From Sergeia podlipaevii (lineage: Eukaryota > Euglenozoa > Kinetoplastea > Trypanosomatida > Trypanosomatidae): a DNA stretch of 36,946 nt. The notes below the pieces were generated by a model that saw only the letters and a list, made by a program, of their open reading frames with translations, was not told the origin of the DNA and searched no databases. Both the position numbers and the translations under genes were made by a program. Every line of letters starts with the position of its first letter. Position 1 is the first letter of the stretch. This document shows positions 9,989 to 19,500 of the stretch, one piece after another. The DNA is taken from assembly GCA_030849805.1 (NCBI GenBank), contig JASANZ010002033.1, forward strand, positions 1 through 36,946, written 5' to 3'.

Positions 9989-9990
9989 TC

Positions 9991-10686
9991 ATGTCTGATA
10001 TCTTGTCCACTCCCAAGACAAACGCTTATTGCACAGCAGCACTGGACAAGCGCTTCTACGATTACCTACTTGACCACATTGGTGAGTCTGAGGTACAGCG
10101 CCGGCTGCGCAAAGATGCAGACACACTTGCACAGGCAAATATGAGCGCTTCCGCGGATGAATATCAGCTTCTGGGATGGTTGTGTGAGACAATTGGCGCC
10201 ACACGCGTGATCGAAGTCGGCGTGTTTCGCGGTCTCACTACTCTTGCCATTGCAAAGCGTCTACCACCTAACGGCATCATCCGCGCATTGGACATCTCGA
10301 AGGAACTCGCGGATATTGGGATCAAGGCATGGAAGGCGGAGGGCGTGGATCGCAAGATTGACTTTATTGAGGGTCCAGCGGTGGAAAGCATGAAGAAGCT
10401 TATCGCCGATGGTGAGGCAGGCACGTATGACATGATATTTATTGATGCCAACAAGAATCAGTACGTGGAGTACTATGAGCTTGCGGTCCAGCTGGTGCGC
10501 AAAGGTGGCGTGATCGTTGTGGACAACACGCTTTTTCACGGCGGTGTGATCGCCCCAATTGCTGAAATCCCAAAGGAATTCACAGAGCCTGTGAGGGAGT
10601 TGAATGAGGTGATCAAGCACGATACACGCGTGTCTGCAGTGATGAGCATCATCGCAGATGGTGTTTACTTTGTTCGTAAACTGTAG
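9991..10686 (+). CDS. Class I (caffeoyl-CoA-type) O-methyltransferase
   Basis: The 231-aa product belongs to the cation-dependent, SAM-dependent O-methyltransferase family (Methyltransf_3, which includes caffeoyl-CoA OMT, COMT-like and bacterial enzymes). The SAM motif I is VIEVGVFRGLTTLAIA (residues 73-88), with an acidic residue at the next strand end (ALDIS, D101). The metal-binding triad is visible as D152 (FIDANK) and D178-N179 (VVDNTLFHGG), with the spacing I recall for family members. The N-terminal helix MSASADEYQLL is also typical. Length is that of the family, and there is no targeting sequence. The substrate cannot be told; catechol-like small molecules are usual. The gene sits inside a 906-bp repeat unit whose 5' flank recurs right after its stop codon. 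The family is common in bacteria, so an ancient transfer is possible but not shown here. Confidence 0.93.
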   Translation: MSDILSTPKTNAYCTAALDKRFYDYLLDHIGESEVQRRLRKDADTLAQANMSASADEYQLLGWLCETIGATRVIEVGVFRGLTTLAIAKRLPPNGIIRALDISKELADIGIKAWKAEGVDRKIDFIEGPAVESMKKLIADGEAGTYDMIFIDANKNQYVEYYELAVQLVRKGGVIVVDNTLFHGGVIAPIAEIPKEFTEPVRELNEVIKHDTRVSAVMSIIADGVYFVRKL

Positions 10687-10709
10687 ATATTGTATGGCGC
10701 TTACTTAAT

Positions 10710-10894
10710 TTTTCGTTTTTGTTGCTTTCTTGTTCGCACCTTTTCTTTTATATGTTGTTCATTTCTTTTAGAGTCATACGTGAGAAATATATTATTGCAA
10801 AGTTTTATTGTTCATATACACACATTTAAAAAAAAGAAAACGTTTATTTTTCCTTTTTCTCTATTTTTTTTAAATATTTTTCTCCCCCTTTCAT
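10710..10894 (+). repeat. Direct repeat, copy 2 (3' flank of O-methyltransferase)
   Basis: Second copy of the 9804-9988 sequence, starting 23 bp after the methyltransferase stop. It keeps the acceptor-like AG (10770-10771) and the terminal CTCCCCCTTTCAT. An ATG follows at 10901, but it opens only an 11-codon frame (MLYWKGALFFC) unrelated to the methyltransferase. It reads as the 5' flank of a lost or collapsed tandem gene copy. Confidence 0.92.
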
Positions 10895-11138
10895 ATTTAA
10901 ATGCTATATTGGAAGGGAGCTCTCTTCTTTTGCTGACGAGTGTGGTACGTATAGTGTGCAAAGTATCTTTATTGTGGTTATCATTTGATTTTGTTTTAGT
11001 GGTTTATCATAAAGAAAAATTATATATATATATATACATACGTTTGAGAAAAAAAAATGAAATCACACATAGGCATGCAGAAGGTACATCACCTTGGTGG
11101 GCATGTGGAAGCAACTGCGTTCCTATGAACGTCATTAC

Positions 11139-11162
11139 ATATATATATATATATATATATAT
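11139..11162. repeat. (AT)12 microsatellite
   Basis: Perfect AT dinucleotide run in the intergenic region. Confidence 0.95.
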
Positions 11163-11348
11163 TCATCATGTTTTCTCTCTATTTTTCTTTTCTTTTACAT
11201 TCTTACATGTGCTTATATATTATCATTATATTTTAGCAGCACAGTACTTGTTGTGCGGTACCCCTCTGTAACGTTAAGATCACAGCTACACGGATATAAA
11301 ACAAGAGCAGTGGTGGTTCATACAGCACACATACAACAATTACGTATA

Positions 11349-11370
11349 CACACACACACACACACACACA
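11349..11370. repeat. (CA)11 microsatellite
   Basis: Perfect CA dinucleotide run upstream of the golgin-84-like gene. Confidence 0.93.
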
Positions 11371-11404
11371 TACGTTTTTTTTTTTCTCGGTAGAGCTGAT
11401 ATCC

Positions 11405-11421
11405 TTTTTTTTTCTATTTAG
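11405..11421 (+). promoter_or_regulatory. Predicted spliced-leader acceptor for the golgin-84-like gene
   Basis: T-run plus CTATTTAG, AG at 11420-11421. The first downstream ATG is 11513. The site shares TTTAGAGTCAT with the two repeat copies flanking the methyltransferase. Confidence 0.6.
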
Positions 11422-11512
11422 AGTCATTATTGCACGTTTGCGAGACGAAGAAGAAGAGAAGGAGTAGTGCAGCACAAGAGGCCTGCTTGAGAGAGAGTGT
11501 ATCCTCTTCGCA

Positions 11513-13279
11513 ATGTTCAACGGAGTCACCGCCTTTTTAGAGGCGATGGATCAAACAGCGGAGAAGCTGGCAGAGGACGGTGACCTATACGATGAAGAAC
11601 GCGCGTCTATGGAGCACCTGCAGAGACAGCGACGGCGTGAGCAGGAACTGGGTGAGGGAGTCAGTTTGTTTAGGAAATCGAGTACGGACTCCATTCCTAG
11701 CACGACTAGTGGACGCCGCGTGAGTGCTGCTGCCGGCGGTGTGACTTCCTCTATGTCATCAGCCCAAGCAGGAACCTCTTTCACCACCGCGGCTCCAGCG
11801 TTGTCATCCTCGTCGCACGTGATGATGATGTCGCCGTTGCCGAAGGACTTGAACCTTGAGACACTCAAGCTGCACTGTATTCAGCTGCGTGGCGCGCTCA
11901 CCCATGAGCAAGAGCGTCGCGCAGCCGCCGAGGCCACGCTCGCAGAGCGGAACGCCACCCTTGACACCAGCACTGCACGTCTTGCTGCTGCGGAGCAGGA
12001 CGTCTTACGCCTGAAAAGAGAGACCGCCTACTACCAAGAACAGGCAAGCACCTCACGGGGAGAACTGGCAAAGCACGAAAGTGACCTTCGAGTTCTCAAG
12101 GACTCCTACGATGAACTGGGAAAGGAGCTGCTTGCCTATCGAGAGTCCTCACGTCTGTTGCTCGAGGCGAAGGAGGCGGAAATTCGAACTCTCAAGGATC
12201 AACAACTTGGTGGTAGCGATAGTGCCGTTACACGCTCCCCTGCACTTGCCAAAGGCAGCGTGACGAGTGAACAGTATGGAAAGGAAAGGGCCGAGTTGTT
12301 GGAGCAGATGTCCTCACTCAAGTCGAAGCTTGCCAGCGCTGAAGCAGATGCTCAGCAGCATCACCGTGAAGCGGAAGGGACAAAGCGCGAGGTGCACAAT
12401 CTTGGGACTCAGAACGCCACGCTCAAGGCTCAAGCGGAGCAGCTTGGTCTCGACTGCAGAGCATCACAAGAGTCCCTGGAAGGCGAGGCTCTCGCGCACG
12501 CTGAAACCCGTGCCTCGCTGCGGCGCCTTCAGGCACAGTTCACGGAAGCTCAGTACTCCGCTACTGGTATCAGTAGCAAAAGTATAGGCGGTGGGGTCGG
12601 TGAGATGAATGAGAGAAGTCTCAACGTCGCCAGCTCCGCTGCTACTCTTAGCGGAAATACCGAGGAGGAGACGATAGCGCTTCTGCGAGGTCAACTGGCG
12701 CGTCATGAAGAGGAGTTCGCAGAGGTTGCGGAGCGCGAGCGTCAGACTTCCTACCAGCTCATGAAGGCGCAGGCTGCGCTGGAAGCCAGCACACGTGATA
12801 TCGCGGAGTGGAAGACGCGTTACGGGATTTTGGTGAGGCGTGTTGGCGATGAGGAGGTGGCAAGCGCGGCAGGTTATGGCGCGGGGAGAGACAGTATGAC
12901 CACGCGGATACGGTTCCCTGGCCCGGTGACGGGTGGCGGCGGGACAGCAGACACTCGTCACGCTTCGTTGCACTATTCTGGTAGTGCTGGTGAAGCAGCA
13001 GGAGCAGCGGATGGCAACAGCGCTATAGTGGAGCTCAAGCGTGTGTCACGCGCCATGAAGTTGGCGCGTGTTGGTAAAGGTGGGCGTGTGCTAGCGGCAG
13101 TGTTGTTCAAACTGGATGAGACGACCATACGGCTTGGACGCCTTCTGCAAGTTCATCCAGTCGCAAGGGTAGCACTTGTGTGCTATGTGGTGCTTTTGCA
13201 GTTCTGGATAGTGGCCCTTGCTCTCTTTATGAACACGAGTAGTAGTTGTGATCCCTCGGGTACAGATGGAGTTGCTTGA
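11513..13279 (+). CDS. Golgin-84-like, C-terminally tail-anchored Golgi coiled-coil protein
   Basis: The product is 588 aa. Residues ~1-35 form an acidic helix (FNGVTAFLEAMDQTAEKLAED). A Ser/Thr-rich linker follows, then a coiled coil from about 125 to 480 with breaks. The C-terminus is diagnostic: LDETTIRLGRLL (534-545), then HPVARV (548-553), running into a single transmembrane segment (~550-573, Leu/Val/Ala/Phe-rich) with a 15-residue lumenal tail. This matches the golgin-84/GOLGA5 pattern of a FSIRLGxFLRRxPxARV-like stretch before a type IV anchor. Golgin-84 family proteins tether intra-Golgi vesicles and help organise Golgi stacks. Start choice: first ATG after the predicted acceptor. 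A CASP-type golgin is the alternative, but its C-terminal signature differs. Confidence 0.85.
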   Translation: MFNGVTAFLEAMDQTAEKLAEDGDLYDEERASMEHLQRQRRREQELGEGVSLFRKSSTDSIPSTTSGRRVSAAAGGVTSSMSSAQAGTSFTTAAPALSSSSHVMMMSPLPKDLNLETLKLHCIQLRGALTHEQERRAAAEATLAERNATLDTSTARLAAAEQDVLRLKRETAYYQEQASTSRGELAKHESDLRVLKDSYDELGKELLAYRESSRLLLEAKEAEIRTLKDQQLGGSDSAVTRSPALAKGSVTSEQYGKERAELLEQMSSLKSKLASAEADAQQHHREAEGTKREVHNLGTQNATLKAQAEQLGLDCRASQESLEGEALAHAETRASLRRLQAQFTEAQYSATGISSKSIGGGVGEMNERSLNVASSAATLSGNTEEETIALLRGQLARHEEEFAEVAERERQTSYQLMKAQAALEASTRDIAEWKTRYGILVRRVGDEEVASAAGYGAGRDSMTTRIRFPGPVTGGGGTADTRHASLHYSGSAGEAAGAADGNSAIVELKRVSRAMKLARVGKGGRVLAAVLFKLDETTIRLGRLLQVHPVARVALVCYVVLLQFWIVALALFMNTSSSCDPSGTDGVA

Positions 13280-13648
13280 GTGTGCTGTCACGGCAACTCC
13301 AAATCTCATGTATTGAGAGAGAGAGTGGGGAGGAGAGGGGAGAGCGGAGACTCTGGGTCTTTGCTTATCTGAGGAAGACAACTGTGTCGGGTTTTTTTTG
13401 TACTACTTTTGTTATTATTGTTCTTGTATTTTATGCTTCTTTTTTTTCAATGAATCTATGTTGTAGCGGTCCTCTTTTTTTCTCTCTCTCTTGAAAACAG
13501 ATTGTGGATTGAGCACTTTTTACAGCTTTTTTTTTTTCGCGGGGAGGGGAGGTGCTGGAATCATAGCTTGGTGATGGCTTTACTTGAATCTATTTTCTTC
13601 TTACTCTTCTAATCTTTTTCTTTCTCCGTTTAGGCACAGACGCACACG

Positions 13649-13670
13649 TATATATATATATATATATATA
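13649..13670. repeat. (TA)11 microsatellite
   Basis: Perfect TA dinucleotide run, intergenic. Confidence 0.95.
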
Positions 13671-13724
13671 GGCACATTTCTTTTTTGGAGCACAGAGGTT
13701 GAGGAAGAAGCGTACACGGTCATA

Positions 13725-13757
13725 CTCTCTCTCTCTCTCCCTCCCTCTTTCCTTTAG
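13725..13757 (+). promoter_or_regulatory. Predicted spliced-leader acceptor for the WD40 gene
   Basis: A CT-rich tract (CTCTCTC/CCTCCC/CTTTCC) ends in TTTAG with AG at 13756-13757. Other AGs follow at about 13784 and 13798. No ATG precedes 13898. Confidence 0.55.
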
Positions 13758-13897
13758 CCTTCCCTTTTATTCGATTTCTCATTAGATACATCTTAAAGAA
13801 AAACAATTGTTGTTCCTTTTTTCTTTTTTTTTCCTTATTAAACTGTTTTTCTGTCTCTCACTCTCTTTCACACACACACACACACACGCACACACAC

Positions 13898-15670
13898 ATG
13901 GCCTCGTCTTCAACGAAAGCAACGGTTGCAGGTCTCCCAGAGGGTGCTCATATTGTGCCCCTCGCGCCGTCCCCGCGGACGGCAGCAACTGTGTCCCGGG
14001 CCTCTGCGGAGCTCATTGACCTCCGTGCTCGCGTCTTGCTCCCTCAAACCACCGCACGTGCTCAAGCCCGCATTGCCCTTCTTAAACGCACCTACACCGG
14101 CGCCACGTACGAAGCCATTCATCAAGGACACACCACAACTATGAAAGAAGTATCTCGCCTGCGATTGGTGAAGTCAGTCCGTAATGTGAAAGCCAAGAAC
14201 AACACCGCCTCTGGCTCGGCATCGGTAGTGGGGTCGCTGTGCATGCCATTCAGTACGTGCGCGGCGCTCGCCCCTTACCCATCCTCTCTCTCTGCTGGCG
14301 CAGCTCCCACTCAGTCCCTCGTGGTAACTGGGTCCGTTGATGGCTTGGTCACACTGTGGGACGTGACCAGCTGCCGGCCTTTAAGCAGCGTCAGCAGTTG
14401 CAATGGCAATCAGTGGGGCCGCGTCCGCTCGCTCGCTGCACACCCCACGGAACCACTCTTCTTCTCTACCACCATGTTTGATCGTTGTATAAGTGCGTGG
14501 CGGGTGGCACCAGGAGCAGAAGAGACAGAGATGTTAGAGGAAGAAGAGAGTGCAAAGGCGCGCGCTAGTATGGCTGGTGGTAACAGCAGCGGGAGTGGTA
14601 GTAGTGCCCTCTCTCTTGAACGCAGTGCACGCGTATCTGTGAGCAACTCCACCGCCACCTCCTCCGGTGCCTCGTCGAAGAACAACAACCACATCGCCAC
14701 GATCAATCAGCTGGCGGTGGATCCCACTGGCAACCTACTGGCGAGTGCCGGGGAGGATGCAACGATGCGACTGTGGGACATTCGTCGCTGCTGTGAAACC
14801 ACTTCTTCATCTTCTCCTCTTACTTTGCCTACGCCACCACGGCACTTGCTTACCCAAGACGGCTATGAAACCGTTGGCGGTGTGCGTGGGGTTGCCTTCC
14901 ATCCAGATGGCTCGCTGCTCTCGACTGCTGATGCCGGCGGCCGTGTGGTGACGTGGGACACACGCACCGGCGCGTGCATCTTCACCACCACCACCACTGC
15001 ATCTTCCTCAAGTGCAGCCGCTTCATCACCCGCTAAGAGAAACTGCGCTGCGCACTTGAGCAGAGCCACCTGCGTGGCGTGGTCCCCATGCGGGGTGCGT
15101 CTTGCCTCTGGCGGTGCTGACACTGTGCTTCACCTATGGGACGCACGCATGCTGAGCCGATCAGCAGAGGCGACAGCAGTAGCGCCGTTTATGTGCCTTG
15201 GTCATGAGGATGTCATTACATCTGTCAGTTTCTATGCCAACCCTCTACCTAGTGCGGCGACTGGGCCTCTCCCCGTCGCCCTCGTCACCACCTCTCTGGA
15301 TCACACTGTGAAGGTGTGGGACGCAGATACGGGTCTCTGTGCACGCACGCTGGACACCGGAGCACCAGTTCTGGCGCAGTGCCGGCCACAGGCGTCGCTC
15401 AGTGAAAGCAGCGCTGGTGTGTCCCCGGCGGCTGTACTGACAGTTGGACACAGTAAGTACTGGTCCCTGTGGGATGTGGTAGCGAAAGGTGCTGTGTTCG
15501 AACCAGTGGTGCACGAGACGGCTGAAGAAGTGGAGGGGGTGGCGACAAGCGGGTCTGCACCGCGCCAGGGCGGTGGCTCCGATGATGACGACGACGCGGA
15601 TTTTGATGCAGAGGATGAAGATGAGAACAGTGATGATGAGGATGAGCTCGCTCTTCTCAAGAAGAAGTAG
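13898..15670 (+). CDS. WD40-repeat protein, possibly Prp4-like (U4/U6 snRNP)
   Basis: The product is 590 aa. A ~110-residue basic/helical N-terminus (ARVLLPQTTARAQARIALLKR, then SRLRLVKSV) precedes at least six WD blades whose ends are visible as VTLWDV (~149), MRLWDI (~290), VVTWDT (~348), LHLWDA (~411), VKVWDA (~471) and WSLWDV (~522). A Ser/Gly-rich insertion interrupts the region between blades two and three. The tail is strongly acidic (Asp/Glu run, ~562-583) and ends LALLKKK. The segment GVRGVAFHPDGSLLSTAD, followed by WDTRTGACIF, resembles the Prp4/PRPF4 blade with AFHQDGSLxGTGG and WDLRTGRCIM, and the SRLRLV motif resembles the sequence before Prp4's propeller. That would place it in the U4/U6 snRNP. 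WD40 proteins are easily confused, so only the fold is certain. Confidence 0.9.
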   Translation: MASSSTKATVAGLPEGAHIVPLAPSPRTAATVSRASAELIDLRARVLLPQTTARAQARIALLKRTYTGATYEAIHQGHTTTMKEVSRLRLVKSVRNVKAKNNTASGSASVVGSLCMPFSTCAALAPYPSSLSAGAAPTQSLVVTGSVDGLVTLWDVTSCRPLSSVSSCNGNQWGRVRSLAAHPTEPLFFSTTMFDRCISAWRVAPGAEETEMLEEEESAKARASMAGGNSSGSGSSALSLERSARVSVSNSTATSSGASSKNNNHIATINQLAVDPTGNLLASAGEDATMRLWDIRRCCETTSSSSPLTLPTPPRHLLTQDGYETVGGVRGVAFHPDGSLLSTADAGGRVVTWDTRTGACIFTTTTTASSSSAAASSPAKRNCAAHLSRATCVAWSPCGVRLASGGADTVLHLWDARMLSRSAEATAVAPFMCLGHEDVITSVSFYANPLPSAATGPLPVALVTTSLDHTVKVWDADTGLCARTLDTGAPVLAQCRPQASLSESSAGVSPAAVLTVGHSKYWSLWDVVAKGAVFEPVVHETAEEVEGVATSGSAPRQGGGSDDDDDADFDAEDEDENSDDEDELALLKKK

Positions 15671-16520
15671 CGCCATCCCTTTTTCCTTTTCCTATCTTCT
15701 CTCTTCCTCTCTCTCTCCTTCCTTCCTTTTTGCGAGTTGCAAATTGCAAGGGGTGATAGGAAGAACAGAGAGAGGGAGGAGGAGACATGGATGGAAAAGG
15801 GGGGGGAAGTGGCTTTGTATGGGGTACAAGAGGCGTGACTTTTTTTTTTTATTCTAAAATGAAAGAATTACTGGAGGAAAAGGCGTCTTTTTTTTTTTAT
15901 TGATCTTCTGTGTTTATTTATTTATTTTTGCGTGTGTGGCTTTAGGAATGCATAGGCAATCGCACCACAACGGCACTATCCCACCTACTCTTCCGTACGA
16001 TCTTTTCTTCTTTTATATATATTCACTCATTTCTGTTTTGTCTTTTCATTTTTCAAGTAGCAGCAACTTGTTTTAGTATCTTTTTTTTTAAAAAAAAAAT
16101 TAGACCTTTTGCCCAGGCTCACAAAGATTTATAGTTTTTTTTTCTACTGAAGCAAGTGTGCCTTGTATATAGAATACACACTTACATTTATATATATATA
16201 GATAGATATATATATATATACACATCTACACGGGGGCGATCCTCCACTTTGGGGGAAAAACGGTTCTTCTTGTGCGTGACGTATATATTTTTTCTTTTCT
16301 GTCTTTCTTTTTCAGTTTCGCAATCGCGCCATTGCACGCATCTTCCTGTGTGTGTGTGTGTGTGTGTTTAAGTTGACGCCGTTTGTCTAGAGGCGAAGAA
16401 TTCATTCCCACCAGCGCGTACATACACATCCATTATTTCTACGTATCTTTTTTTTCATAGCACTGAACGTTTTCTTTTCTGTTTGTTTTTTTTACCTTCA
16501 GGAAGAAAAAGAAGTGAAAA
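15671..16520. other. Intergenic region upstream of the TPR-IQ gene
   Basis: T-rich sequence with purine patches, TA repeats around 16188-16222 and a TG repeat around 16349-16366. It ends in a pyrimidine tract with AG at 16500-16501, 19 nt before the next ATG. No gene is seen. Confidence 0.7.
16471..16501 (+). promoter_or_regulatory. Predicted spliced-leader acceptor for the TPR-IQ gene
   Basis: A long T-rich tract ends in TTTACCTTCAG with the AG at 16500-16501, the best acceptor-like site in the window. It leaves a very short 19-nt 5' leader and fixes the start at 16521. Confidence 0.7.
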
Positions 16521-19500
16521 ATGTCTCAGCCATCTAGCCGTCACCGCTCAACTATAGGACGAGGTCCTGCAGCAGCCGTGGCGGCAGCGCGGAATGACGA
16601 CCCAGTCTCCTCTATTCGGTTCTTACTGCACATGGCCCAGAACTTTGAGGATCAGGGCAACATGCCAGAAAGTGTGAAGAGCGCTGAATCCGCGCTGCTG
16701 CTTCGTCGCGCAAACGAGCCACGCATTGCGCAGGAGCTCTCACGCGTATCTCACGAAAAGAAGAACCAACAGCAGCAACAAGCAGGTGATGTAGGAGTAG
16801 AAGAAGGTGGACAAAGGAGAGGAAGCAGTGATGGTGATATCGATAGCCTTGAAATCCCTCAAAATATAAGCGAGCAGGCCAAGGAGCTCGTGCTGCGGTG
16901 CAACAGCTACGCTGTGGCGGAGTTTAACATTCGCCACTTCGACGCAGCCACGTACTTTCTGAACAAGTGTCTTTTTCTCACTGACAACGGAACTGAGAAG
17001 ACCGCTGCAGACATCTCTCGCAGTGTGAAGAAGATGATGGTGGCGTATGGTGGCATGTCCCCTGCGGAGGCGACCGCGCTAGGCGCCGCGTGCTTCGCGC
17101 AAGACGAGGAGGAGCGTTTAAGACTGCGTGCCGCGACGTTCAACAACCTCGGCTGCATGGAGCGACGCCGCGGACGCATCCAGGAGTCTCTTGAGTATCT
17201 TCGCAAAGCCATTCAGATTGAAGCCCGCCTGGATCCCAGTGGCACCAGTTCCGCCTCCACCTATCTCAACCTTTGTACCGTGTTGAATGCACTGTCAAGG
17301 CACGCCGAGGCCGTGGCGGCGGCAGAGCGCGCGGTGGTGTCTGTGCAGGAAATTCTCCTGGAGCAGTCTGAGCCGCACGAAGTAGCCCGCTTCGCCATGA
17401 TGCTGGCTGTAGGACAGTACAATCTGGGTGTTTCTCTAGAGAAGAGGGGCAAGAAGTCTGACGCGGCGGCGGCCCAGCGGGCCTATCAGCAGTCTCTAGA
17501 GACAAGCAGGAGGTACTTGGCGGAGGGGGCGGAGTGCTCCACGGTAGAGGCAGCGCTGGAGGCTATTCGACGCATGAAGAATCTTCAGGGAGTATTGGAC
17601 GTTGGCGACAGCGCACGCCGCAACTCCGCCTTCTCCGCCTCCGGTGCTGGCAGCGCCGGCACTGCAAGTGACGCTGGCGGCAAAGGAGAGATGAAGAAGA
17701 ACTCCACCACCACCGCCACCAGCTCGACCCCAGCTGATCAGGTAGGTGGAGCCGCAGCAGTGGCAGCAGGCACAACTGCCGTGCCCCCTCAGCAGCACGG
17801 CAGAAACGTGACTGCACTCTCGAGCTCAGCGCTCTCTCCTTTCCCTAGCACCGGTCAGCAGCAGGCGGCCGCACCGTATGAACTCTCTCCGGTACCTCCA
17901 CCATCTGCACTGCTACAGAGGCAGCATATGAGTGCCACGTACAGTGGCATGCCCCCATCGACTCACCAAAGCCCCCTCGCTCTCAAGCACACACAGCGCG
18001 CGTGGATTGGTGAGTCGGCTACTGCTGCTACAATGAGACCCATGCACAGCTCTGGCTCTGGCATTGCTCCCAGCCAAAGAGACTCTGATGTTGTGCATTC
18101 CGCGCCCAACCGCTCTGCCCTAGCAGGTCTGATCACCCCTATGTCTGCTCACTCACCCGATGGAGCGCAAGTGAGAGGAGGAGGTGTACATCGTATGATG
18201 GCAACACCGCTGGTGGATCCCTCCATGAACACACAGCGAGGCATTGGGAACATCATCAGCGCCACAGGGAGTGGCAATCCGCTTCTGAAGCCGCCACGCG
18301 TGGGTCCAGGGCCGCTTCCTCCAACCCTTGCACCACTGGCGCACAGACCACAAGAGGAGCAAGAGCAGAATGTACCTCAAGCGCACCCCTTTGGCCGTCG
18401 CCTAGGCACAAGCAGCTGCGGCGGCTCTCCTACATCGGTAGCAGCAGCAGCAGCAGCGAACAGAAGCGGTAGTGGGGTCATGAGCGCTGGTGCAGGCGGT
18501 AATCGGATGGGCTCCACTGGCGACAGACCTCCCGCTCTTGCTTTCTCTATTCAAGCTTCTTCTACAGGATCTCAACGTAGCGCCAGCGGCAGTGGCAACC
18601 ACTCCGGTGGTGCGGCTGTTATTCCCGCTATCCCGGACATTCTGAATAGTGGCTCTTCTGACTCCAACTCCGGTGCACATCGCAGGGGTCTTGCATCGGG
18701 TGGCATCTCTGGCTCGAATCTTCCCCCTCTCGGTGCAAGCAAGGAGAACCCCTTCGGCCGTCGTACTTTCAGCACCCCGCTAACAAGCAACCCTTCCGCG
18801 AGTATTACCAATCGCAACTCTGAGCACGGGGGAAACAGCATGGCGCAAAGCGGCGGCCCGCGGCACTCGTCCACATCCGGCGCAATCCCCAACACTCCGC
18901 TTTCGGTTGCCAAACTTAGTCGCAGCACACGTCTGCAGCAGCAGCAGCAGATGAAAGAGAAGGCCAAGTCGGACAAGGCGAAGCGTCTGCAGGAAAGGAT
19001 TAGACGTGATGAGCGCCGCCGCCAGATGAAGGTGGCAGCTGACGAGGATGCCGAGCTTGCCAACGAGCTCTACGAGAGCATGGTGGCAGGTATGAAGGAA
19101 GGGGAGCTGCGCCGCTCGCACAACGCGGCGGTCTGCATTCAAGCCATGTGGCGTGGTGTGATGACTCGTAGCTACATCTCCGCTACGATCAGCGCCGCCG
19201 TTACGCTTCAGAGAGCCACGCGTAGGTTCCTGGAAAGAGTGCGTGCGCAGCGCGCCACTGAAGCCGCCGCTCGTGCCATCGCCGAAGCAGAGCAACAGAA
19301 GCGTGAGCTGGCTGCGTGCCGGGTGCTGCAAGCCCGCGTTCGTCAGTTTCTGCGGCGCGTGCAGATTCGCCGCGAGTACATTGCGCGTCAGCGGCGCCGC
19401 TTCTTTGCTGCTCGCACTATCCAGCGCGCGTACAAGCAGTTCTGCCGCCGCCGCGCCGCGCACATCGCCGCTGTCACGGAGGCAAACCGGCGCGAGGACG

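Larger units (their letters stand above)
9436..9990. other. Intergenic region upstream of the O-methyltransferase
   Basis: T-rich 3' UTR-like sequence up to about 9800, followed by the first copy of a direct repeat (9804-9988) that runs to just before the methyltransferase ATG. No other gene is visible. Confidence 0.75.
10895..11512. other. Intergenic region upstream of the golgin-84-like gene
   Basis: A/T-rich sequence with (AT)12 at 11139-11162 and (CA)11 at 11349-11370. A pyrimidine tract ends in ATTTAG, with the AG at 11420-11421, the probable spliced-leader acceptor of the next gene. No coding potential is seen beyond low-complexity frames. Confidence 0.7.
13280..13897. other. Intergenic region upstream of the WD40 gene
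   Basis: Contains purine-rich and T-rich stretches, (TA)11 at 13649-13670 and a CT-rich tract leading to an AG at 13756-13757. A CA repeat directly precedes the WD40 start codon. No gene is seen. Confidence 0.7.
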
